From contig JAOAPG010000318.1 in the NCBI GenBank assembly GCA_025462785.1, positions 1-23,757 of the forward strand: 23,757 nt of DNA. Direction: 5' to 3'. Of the stretch, positions 1-5,823 are shown in pieces. Within the stretch, counting starts at the first letter, position 1; the number at the start of each line of letters is the position of its first letter. This DNA is from Acidobacteriaceae bacterium (GTDB lineage: Bacteria > Acidobacteriota > Terriglobia > Terriglobales > Acidobacteriaceae). The notes beneath the pieces were generated by a model. The model had not been told where the DNA came from. It did not search any database and saw only the letters and a list, made by a program, of their open reading frames with translations. The position numbers and the translations under genes were made by a program.

Positions 1-175
1 CATGAGTGTGGATCTGGATCGAGGCGCAGGATACGGCGATACTTTGACCTGGGTCGAAAAAGACAAACCAAAGATTACGGTACAGCCTGTCGAGATCCAG
101 GTGGATTTAGATTTGCAGAAGTTCAACCAAATGTTTGTAGAATTAATGAGCGCTCCGACGCCTGTCGCTCATTAA
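1..175 (+). CDS. C-terminal fragment of a probable nucleoside hydrolase
   Basis: An open frame enters from the left edge and stops with TAA at 173-175; about 57 residues are visible. The fragment reads YGDTLTWVEK, then a proline/lysine linker, then VEIQVDLDLQKFNQMFVELM. That pattern (a Gly-x-Thr strand, then a basic stretch, then V-x-VDLD-x-x-x-F-x-x-x-F/L) resembles the C-terminal end of inosine-uridine nucleoside hydrolases, which split the N-glycosidic bond of ribonucleosides. The catalytic N-terminal aspartate cluster would lie outside the window, so the call rests on a short tail. An in-frame ATG at position 2 has no visible ribosome site and is probably internal. The next gene begins 10 nt downstream, so the two may be cotranscribed. 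Confidence 0.5.
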   Translation, partial: MSVDLDRGAGYGDTLTWVEKDKPKITVQPVEIQVDLDLQKFNQMFVELMSAPTPVAH

Positions 176-185
176 TACTCCCGAT

Positions 186-2405
186 GTGACCGATAAAAGA
201 AATATGCACTGGTCTCGTTATGCTTGCCGCGGTACCCTCCTAGCTACCGTCCTCATCTTTGTTAGCAGCCTCGCATTTACTGATGAATGGAAGGCGAGTC
301 ATGCCCTCATCTCCCCGAATGGCGTTATGAACTTGTCGGAACCACCGCCGCCGAGCGAAGTCTTCTTTGCCGGACCGGAAAATCCAGCGGACGCGGCAGC
401 TTGGCTCGAACGGCTTAAAGCATGGCGAGTCGATCGCAGCACTCGGCTTCGTTATGATGGTTCGCAATACGAACGTCCGGAACTGGAGTGGACACAGCAT
501 GTCTTTTCGCAAGTCCAATTATTAATTTGGGACCGGCGCCTCTACGATCCGGATAAAGGCGAATACACAGTCAATCAGTTTCTGGACGAAACGGAGAGTC
601 GCATCGGTCCGATAGACGCCGTTCTCATTTGGCATGTTTACCCAAACCTCGGCGTCGATGATCGCAACCAATTCGATCTCTTGCGCGACTTGCCCGGTGG
701 CGTGCCAGCGCTCCGCCAGATGGTGCAGCAATTCCACAATCGCGGCGTGAAGGTGTTCTTCCCTTTTATCGCATGGGATACAGGCACGCACGCGGAGAGC
801 ACGCCTGCGTCGACCGCAATTTCCCAGCTGCTAACGGAGATTGGCGCAGATGGAATTAATTTCGACACGCTAGAGAGCGTTCCAGCGGAATTCCGGGAGG
901 CCTCCGATGCAACTGGCCATCCACTGGCGCTCGAACCGCAATTTGAGCCCCGCGACGAATCACTCGCTTGGTCGAACATCAACTGGAACGACTGGGTCAC
1001 TTGGGAAGGCAAGCAGTATCCCTTTGTGCCTATGGTAGATAAAACCAGATGGCAAGAGCCGCGCCACACCGTGGCCGTTACTGACCGTTTCACGCGTGAT
1101 AAAACCGACAGCCTGCAGCATGCCTTCTTTAACGGAGAAGGTTATGCGGTCCTCGAAAATCTTTGGGGATTCTGGTACGGCATGAATCCGAATGATGCGG
1201 AAGCGGTGCTGCGGTTCACCCGCATAGAACGAGCAATGGCGGACAATCTTCGCAGTGCGGAATGGGAGCCGCACGTTCCGACAGTTCAGTCAGGAGTTTT
1301 CGCGAGCAAGTTCCCAACGCAATCAACCACTCTGTGGACAATTGTTAACCGCAATGAATACGACGTTCATGGCGAGCAGCTCCGGGTACCTCACCAAGCA
1401 GCGATGCACTACTACGATCTATGGCATGGGAGTGAACTGACCCCAGTAACGCGAGGTTCTGAAGCAATTTTAAATTTCGATTTGGAGGGTCGCGGCTTCG
1501 GTGCGGTTCTAGCGACAAACGAAAATCTTACAAGTTCATTGACCAACCTTCTCGCGTACATGGCCGAGCGGTCGAAGCGTCCTCTGGCGAGCTATTCGCG
1601 GCAATGGAAGGCTGTACCGCAGACCGTCGTTGAAATAAAGCCGGCTAAGGCAGTCGCGACTGCTCCTGCGGGCATGGTTCGGATCCCTGAAGGCGACTTT
1701 GATTTTCAAGTACGCGGGATTGAGATCGAGGGCGGCAACGATCCTGGTGTAGATGTGCAGTATCCGTGGGAAGACGCTGCGCGGCGTTTTCACAACCATT
1801 GGATGCACATCGGCAGCTTCTATATCGATCGCACGCCGGTGACGAATGCCGAGTTCAAGAAATTCTTGAATGCGACAAATTATCGTCCCAAGGATGATCA
1901 TAATTTTCTGCGGGACTGGAAAGATGGAAGCTTTCCGGCCGGGTGGGAAAATAAACCAGTGACTTGGGTTTCACTCGAGGATGCGCGAGCGTATGCGGCA
2001 TGGGCTGGCAAGAGACTGCCTCATGAGTGGGAGTGGCAGTACGCGGCTCAATCTGTTGATGGCCGGCTGTATCCGTGGGGCAATGATTGGAAATCCGACG
2101 CACTGCCTGCAGCCGATCATGGCCGCGCTATGCGCCCCCTCGCAAATGTTGATGCGTTCTCTCAAGGCGCAAGTCCGTTCGGCATTATTGATCTCGTGGG
2201 CAATGTCTCGCAGTGGACCGATGAGTACCGCGACCCGTACACTCGCGCGGCTATCGTTCGCGGCGGCTCGTCGTATCAACCTCGAGGGTCGATCTGGTAT
2301 TTCCCGCAAACCTATCGCCTTGAGGAGCACCAAAAATATCTCCTGATGTCGCCGGGCCACGACCGCGCCGGAACCATTGGCTTCCGGTGCGTCGTCGACA
2401 CGTAA
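186..2405 (+). CDS. Exported fusion: glycoside-hydrolase-like barrel plus FGE/SUMF1-fold domain
   Basis: The 739-residue product starts at GTG 186; ATG 204 is an equally good start six codons later. A basic, then hydrophobic N-terminus (about residues 11-31) looks like a signal peptide or anchor. Residues about 105-350 have TIM-barrel character, with alternating strands such as IDAVLIWHVYP, VKVFFPFIAWD and GADGINFDTLE, where Asp227 sits like a catalytic or binding acid of retaining alpha-glycosidases. A beta-rich segment follows (about 365-445). Residues about 497-737 form a formylglycine-generating-enzyme-like domain: GMVRIPEGDF, a FYIDRTPVTNAEF core, GKRLPHEWEWQYAA, YPWGN, GNVSQWTDE, VRGGSSY and terminal GFRC. 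Only Cys14 and Cys735 exist in the whole protein, so the two FGE catalytic cysteines are absent and sulfatase maturation is unlikely. A polysaccharide-related extracytoplasmic role is inferred; the substrate is unknown. Confidence 0.75.
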   Translation: MTDKRNMHWSRYACRGTLLATVLIFVSSLAFTDEWKASHALISPNGVMNLSEPPPPSEVFFAGPENPADAAAWLERLKAWRVDRSTRLRYDGSQYERPELEWTQHVFSQVQLLIWDRRLYDPDKGEYTVNQFLDETESRIGPIDAVLIWHVYPNLGVDDRNQFDLLRDLPGGVPALRQMVQQFHNRGVKVFFPFIAWDTGTHAESTPASTAISQLLTEIGADGINFDTLESVPAEFREASDATGHPLALEPQFEPRDESLAWSNINWNDWVTWEGKQYPFVPMVDKTRWQEPRHTVAVTDRFTRDKTDSLQHAFFNGEGYAVLENLWGFWYGMNPNDAEAVLRFTRIERAMADNLRSAEWEPHVPTVQSGVFASKFPTQSTTLWTIVNRNEYDVHGEQLRVPHQAAMHYYDLWHGSELTPVTRGSEAILNFDLEGRGFGAVLATNENLTSSLTNLLAYMAERSKRPLASYSRQWKAVPQTVVEIKPAKAVATAPAGMVRIPEGDFDFQVRGIEIEGGNDPGVDVQYPWEDAARRFHNHWMHIGSFYIDRTPVTNAEFKKFLNATNYRPKDDHNFLRDWKDGSFPAGWENKPVTWVSLEDARAYAAWAGKRLPHEWEWQYAAQSVDGRLYPWGNDWKSDALPAADHGRAMRPLANVDAFSQGASPFGIIDLVGNVSQWTDEYRDPYTRAAIVRGGSSYQPRGSIWYFPQTYRLEEHQKYLLMSPGHDRAGTIGFRCVVDT

Positions 2406-2474
2406 TAGCCTTTGCCACTCGCAAGAAGAAAGAACCGTTCTCATCAGAATCAACTTCTCTCGACTAACGACGGA

Positions 2475-2504
2475 TTGACAGATGCCCATACCGACCGCTA
2501 TAAA
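2475..2504 (+). promoter_or_regulatory. Sigma-70-type promoter of the cob/btu locus
   Basis: A perfect -35 hexamer TTGACA (2475-2480) and a near-consensus -10 TATAAA (2499-2504) are separated by 18 nt. The predicted transcription start, about 2510-2512, coincides with the first base of the riboswitch P1 helix, so the mRNA would begin almost directly with the aptamer. This is the best promoter match I found in the window. Confidence 0.65.
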
Positions 2505-2509
2505 TGCCC

Positions 2510-2662
2510 ATCTGGTTTTTTGGGAAGCGCGGTGAGATTCCGCCACTACCCCGTAACTGTAAGCGCAGAGAACTGAGCAAGGAGATTCAAGCCACTGTGA
2601 GCGTCGGCTCGCGGGAAGGCTGCTCGGATTCGAAGAAGCGCAAGTCAGGAGACCGGCCAGAT
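2510..2662 (+). ncRNA. Cobalamin (adenosylcobalamin-type) riboswitch 1
   Basis: The closing P1 helix pairs ATCTGG (2510-2515) with CCAGAT (2657-2662). Inside are the conserved aptamer elements in order: GGGAA then GCGGTGAGATTCCGC (2522-2543), ACTACCCCGTAACTGTAAGCG (2546-2566), GCCACTGTGAGCG (2591-2603), GGGAAGGCTG (2613-2622), and the B12 box with AAGTCAGGAGACC (2642-2654). It lies 135 nt upstream of cobU. In this family cobalamin binding lowers expression of the downstream uptake and biosynthesis genes. No U-tract terminator follows. A hairpin CCGGC/GCCGG (2715-2719/2728-2732) competes with pairing of GCGCC (2726-2730) to GGCGC (2791-2795), which overlaps the cobU ribosome site, so translational control is plausible but inferred. 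Confidence 0.93.
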
Positions 2663-2797
2663 ACCCAACCCTGGGCTGATCCAACTTCGATGGGAGAGTT
2701 GGAGAGCGTTCTTGCCGGCATGTTAGCGCCGGAGTGAAAGCTGCCTACCCGAACATCCCGCTCTGCGTGAGGACGCTGTTTTCCCACGAGGGCGCAC

Positions 2798-3352
2798 ATG
2801 CAAGAAGCTCACCGAAAGACATTGACGCTCGTGCTGGGCGGCGTCCGTAGCGGCAAGAGCCGCTATGCGCAGCGGCTCGGGCTGAGATTTGCTCCGGTGA
2901 CGTTCATTGCGACCGCACGCGTTTGCGACGATGAGATGCGGGTCAAGGTGGAGCGCCATCGCAATGAACGGCCTAAAGAATGGGACACAGTTGAAGAACC
3001 CCTGGAACTCGCGCCTGTTCTGGCACATCACGGACCAACGAATCAGCTTCTGCTCATTGATTGCCTTACTCTATTTGCTTCGAACCTCCTCGAAGCAGAC
3101 GGCGAAAACAGCGGTTCGATTCACAGCCGCATCGAAGCACTATGCCAAGGGTTAATTTCAGTTCCCTGCTCGGTTGTTCTCGTGTCCAATGAAGTTGGAA
3201 GCGGCGTGGTGCCTGCCTATTTTGCCGGACGCAGATTTCGCGACTTGCTCGGAGAAATCAATCAGCGTATCGCGAGCCTTGCTGACAATGTCGTCTTTAT
3301 GGTTGCCGGTTTGCCACTGGCGCTCAAAGGAAAAGCAGAGGTGCAATCATGA
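2798..3352 (+). CDS. cobU: Adenosylcobinamide kinase / adenosylcobinamide-phosphate guanylyltransferase
   Basis: This 184-residue bifunctional cytoplasmic enzyme phosphorylates adenosylcobinamide and transfers GMP from GTP to give adenosylcobinamide-GDP, the activated half of the nucleotide-loop assembly. The P-loop GGVRSGKS is at residues 14-21. His54 in VERHRNERP is the expected guanylylated histidine, followed by W-D-T-V-E-E-P. LLIDCLTLFASNLL and VLVSNEVGSGVVP are further family motifs, and the length is typical. The start is fixed by GAGGG (2788-2792) five nt before ATG. It is the first gene after riboswitch 1 and overlaps the next gene by 4 nt (ATGA). Confidence 0.95.
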   Translation: MQEAHRKTLTLVLGGVRSGKSRYAQRLGLRFAPVTFIATARVCDDEMRVKVERHRNERPKEWDTVEEPLELAPVLAHHGPTNQLLLIDCLTLFASNLLEADGENSGSIHSRIEALCQGLISVPCSVVLVSNEVGSGVVPAYFAGRRFRDLLGEINQRIASLADNVVFMVAGLPLALKGKAEVQS

Positions 3353-4755
3353 AAGCATTTCTGATCGCCGGCACGGCAAGTGGTGTGGGTAAAACGACAG
3401 TCGCCCTCGCCATCATGGCGGCTTTTCGCCGACGAGGGCTTGTGGTTCAGCCCTTCAAATGCGGCCCGGATTTCCTGGACACCAAACATCACAGCGAAGT
3501 GTGTAATCGTTCTTCGCGCAACCTCGACACCTGGATGCTCAACGCCGACGCGAATCGTGCCGTTTTCTGTCGGGCGTGCGTCGGCGCAGACGTCGCCGTT
3601 GTAGAAGGAATGATGGGGCTGTTTGATGCTGTAACCGGAGATTCTGACGCAGGGAGCAGCGCGGAAATCGCCAAGCTTTTAAAGCTTCCCATAGTTCTAG
3701 TAGTGGACGCTTCAAAAAGTGCTCGCAGTGTAGCCGCCGTCGTACGCGGATTTGAAGTATTCGATCCCGAACTCAATTTCGCGGGCGTCATATTAAATGG
3801 GGTCGCAGGCCAGTCGCATTTCCGCCTGCTAAAGAATGCGATTCAATCCGGATGTGAGACTCCAGTTCTGGGATGGCTGCTGTATCAATCCGAGATTACG
3901 ATTCAGGAGCGGCACCTTGGTCTAGAATTTCCTGCCGAGCAATCCAACTCAGAAAACAAAGTCGAGATCCTTGCGCGCTTGGCGGAAGAGCATCTGAACT
4001 TAGACGTCTTGCTGGACCAGCTTTCAGATCTAGCAGAGATCCAAGTAGCACGTGGCAGAAGTGTTCAAGCTTCGGTCCGCATTGGTGTCGCGCGCGATCA
4101 GGCGTTCTCTTTCTATTACCAAGATAATATGGATCTCTTGCGAGAGGCGGGCGCTGAGATTGTCGAATTCAGCCCACTCAATGATCGAAGCTTGCCGGCC
4201 GATCTCGATGCCCTTTATTTCGGTGGAGGATATCCAGAGCTTTACGCCGAGCAGTTAAGCGAAAACATCCAGATGCAGGAGCAGATCCGAGCTTTTGCTA
4301 AGAGTAACCGGCCAATCTACGCAGAGTGCGGAGGCTTAATTTATCTGTCACGAGGAATCAGCACGAACTCAGGCTGTCTCAACGTCAGTCAAACCAGCTT
4401 GGTCAAAAAATATTCCATGATTGGACTCTTGCCCATTGATCTTGAAATGACCGATAGCCTGGTTGATTTCGGGTACGTAGATGTCGAATTTACTAGCGAT
4501 TGCTTGCTCGGTCCCAAAGGTACTATTGTCCGAGGACATAGCTTTCACTTCTCGCGGATAGCCGTCCGCGATGAAATCAGCACCGCTTACAACGTGACCT
4601 ATTCGCTGTCTGGACAGCATGGGATCGAGGGATATACGGGAGGTAACTTACTCGCGAGCTATGTACATATTCACTTCGGTGCGGACCCGGCGCTCGCGAC
4701 AAGTTTCGTCGATCACGTGAGCAAAGTGAAACATGAACTTTCGGTGGCCGCATGA
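3349..4755 (+). CDS. cobB/cbiA: Cobyrinic acid a,c-diamide synthase
   Basis: This 468-residue glutamine-dependent amidotransferase converts the a and c side-chain carboxylates of (hydrogeno)cobyrinic acid to amides, using ATP. The N-terminal dethiobiotin-synthetase-like domain has a P-loop at residues 8-16 (GTASGVGKT), then FKCGPDFLDTKHH and VVEGMMGLFD. The C-terminal class-I glutaminase-like domain has FGGGYPELYA and AECGGL with nucleophile Cys327, and ends with SYVHIHFG carrying its histidine. Its length (about 460) is normal for the family. It overlaps both cobU and the next gene by ATGA. It is odd here because no other corrin-ring enzyme (CobQ/CbiP, CbiB and so on) lies in the window, so it either works with genes elsewhere or modifies scavenged incomplete corrinoids. 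Confidence 0.93.
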   Translation: MKAFLIAGTASGVGKTTVALAIMAAFRRRGLVVQPFKCGPDFLDTKHHSEVCNRSSRNLDTWMLNADANRAVFCRACVGADVAVVEGMMGLFDAVTGDSDAGSSAEIAKLLKLPIVLVVDASKSARSVAAVVRGFEVFDPELNFAGVILNGVAGQSHFRLLKNAIQSGCETPVLGWLLYQSEITIQERHLGLEFPAEQSNSENKVEILARLAEEHLNLDVLLDQLSDLAEIQVARGRSVQASVRIGVARDQAFSFYYQDNMDLLREAGAEIVEFSPLNDRSLPADLDALYFGGGYPELYAEQLSENIQMQEQIRAFAKSNRPIYAECGGLIYLSRGISTNSGCLNVSQTSLVKKYSMIGLLPIDLEMTDSLVDFGYVDVEFTSDCLLGPKGTIVRGHSFHFSRIAVRDEISTAYNVTYSLSGQHGIEGYTGGNLLASYVHIHFGADPALATSFVDHVSKVKHELSVAA

Positions 4756-5615
4756 CGCGCTACGTTTTCATTGTCGCTCTAACCTTCATGAGTGTGGTCC
4801 TTCCGTGCTCTGCCACACGAACGCTGACCGATGATCTTGGAAGAACAGTTCATGTTCCCGATCATCCTCATCGTCTCGTCTGCCTGATTCCGAATGTGAC
4901 TGATACGGTGTATGCGCTTGGGGCGGGAAGCGACGTAGTCGGAGTGAGTGACTATACAAAGTATCCGGCGGAAGCGCGCCAGAAGCCGAGTGTAGGGCTG
5001 CCGTTGAGTCCATCTCTGGAGACGATTCTTTCGCTACATCCCGACTTAGTGCTAGGCAGTGGCGACCTGAATCTTGTGCAGAGTGTTGAACAATTGGAAC
5101 GCTATGGAATCCCGATTTTTATGGTCAAGCCGCGCGGAATCGAGGGAATTTATTCCTCCATCGTAAGCCTTGGCAAGGCCCTGGATCGCGAGAGCGCGGC
5201 ATCTCAGTTGGTAGGTCATCTTCGAGCGCGGGAGCAGGCGGTACGCCAACGAGTACGTGACAAGCCTGAGGTCCGCATCTTCATGCCGGTTTGGTATGAC
5301 CCAATCATCACGATCGGCAAGAACGCTTTTATCACCGAACTGATTTCGATTGCCGGCGGCAAGTCGGTCACCGATGACATTTCGCAAGACTGGCCACAAG
5401 TCAGCCTGGAGGCGATCATTGCCCGTGCGCCAGAGGCCATTCTGTTGAATCAAGATTCCAAGATTTCTATCAAAGATTTGAGTATGCATCCGGGGTGGGA
5501 CAGGTTGCCAGCAATTCGCGACCATCGCGTGTACTACGTTAGCGATGAGATTGAACTTCCCAGCCCAGTCGTATTTGACGCATTGGAGGAATTAGCTAAA
5601 CAGTTTCATCCGTGA
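4752..5615 (+). CDS. btuF: Periplasmic cobalamin-binding protein of an ABC transporter
   Basis: This 287-residue type-III (helical-backbone) substrate-binding protein is expected to capture corrinoid in the periplasm and deliver it to BtuCD. Residues about 1-21 form a signal peptide ending near CSA. The mature N-terminus RTLTDDLGRTVHVPDHPHRLVCL is typical of the BtuF/FepB family, followed by DTVYALGAGSDVVGVSDYTKYP and LVLGSGDLN in the first lobe and LISIAGG and HPGWDRLPAI in the second. It starts at the ATGA overlap with cobB. Family members also bind iron-siderophores or heme, but its place in a riboswitch-controlled cob operon with btuB, btuC and btuD makes cobalamin the likely ligand. Its stop codon lies in a 9-bp hairpin. 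Confidence 0.88.
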   Translation: MTRYVFIVALTFMSVVLPCSATRTLTDDLGRTVHVPDHPHRLVCLIPNVTDTVYALGAGSDVVGVSDYTKYPAEARQKPSVGLPLSPSLETILSLHPDLVLGSGDLNLVQSVEQLERYGIPIFMVKPRGIEGIYSSIVSLGKALDRESAASQLVGHLRAREQAVRQRVRDKPEVRIFMPVWYDPIITIGKNAFITELISIAGGKSVTDDISQDWPQVSLEAIIARAPEAILLNQDSKISIKDLSMHPGWDRLPAIRDHRVYYVSDEIELPSPVVFDALEELAKQFHP

Positions 5616-5635
5616 GATGGAAATGCTCCATCTCA
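5613..5635 (+). other. Perfect 9-bp hairpin over the btuF stop codon
   Basis: TGAGATGGA (5613-5621) pairs with TCCATCTCA (5627-5635) around a 5-nt loop. The first three bases are the btuF stop. The downstream sequence (gaaaccacaacc) has no U-tract, so this does not fit a standard intrinsic terminator. It sits 19 nt before riboswitch 2, at the boundary between the two blocks of the locus. It could protect a 3' end, mark an RNA-processing site or act as a U-poor terminator. Confidence 0.6.
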
Positions 5636-5654
5636 GAAACCACAACCCTAAGCA

Positions 5655-5799
5655 GCAGGATGTCGGGAAGGCGGTGGAAATCCGCCACTACCCCGTAACT
5701 GTAAGCGCGGAGAGCAAGGCAAGCACTGAGCCACTGGAAGAGTAAGTCCGGGAAGGCTGCCCAGGCTCGACGAAGCGCAAGTCAGGAGACCGGTCCTGC
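5655..5799 (+). ncRNA. Cobalamin riboswitch 2
   Basis: P1 pairs GCAGGA (5655-5660) with TCCTGC (5794-5799). Inside are GGCGGTGGAAATCCGCC (5670-5686), ACTACCCCGTAACTGTAAGCG (5688-5708), GAGCCACTGGAAG (5729-5741), GGGAAGGCTG (5750-5759) and the B12 box AAGTCAGGAGACC (5779-5791). It closely resembles riboswitch 1 in the core but differs in the peripheral stems. The btuB ribosome site begins only 13 nt after it. Immediately downstream, TTTTCC (5806-5811) can pair with GGAAAA (5816-5821) across a GAGG loop, enclosing that site. Translational repression of btuB by bound cobalamin is therefore the likely mechanism, by inference. Confidence 0.93.
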
Positions 5800-5805
5800 A
5801 TGAAC

Positions 5806-5821
5806 TTTTCCGAGGGGAAAA
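5806..5821 (+). promoter_or_regulatory. Candidate ribosome-site-sequestering hairpin of btuB
   Basis: A 6-bp perfect stem, TTTTCC/GGAAAA, has the tetraloop GAGG. The Shine-Dalgarno core GAGGGG (5812-5817) occupies the loop and the first stem bases, six nt before ATG 5824. It starts seven nt after the riboswitch and could serve as its expression platform. Confidence 0.55.
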
Positions 5822-5823
5822 TT

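Noticed and set aside
1971..2684. A 237-codon minus-strand open frame opposite the FGE-like gene and riboswitch 1
   Set aside because: It lies antisense to a well-supported coding region and a structured RNA, and its translation has no recognisable domain.
2765..2782. GCGT-GAGG-ACGC hairpin followed by TGTTTT as an intrinsic terminator for riboswitch 1
   Set aside because: The stem has only four pairs and the U-run is short and interrupted, too weak for a confident call.
5800..5823. ATG 5800 as the btuB start
   Set aside because: It abuts riboswitch P1 and has no ribosome site; ATG 5824 has GAGGGG at six nt.
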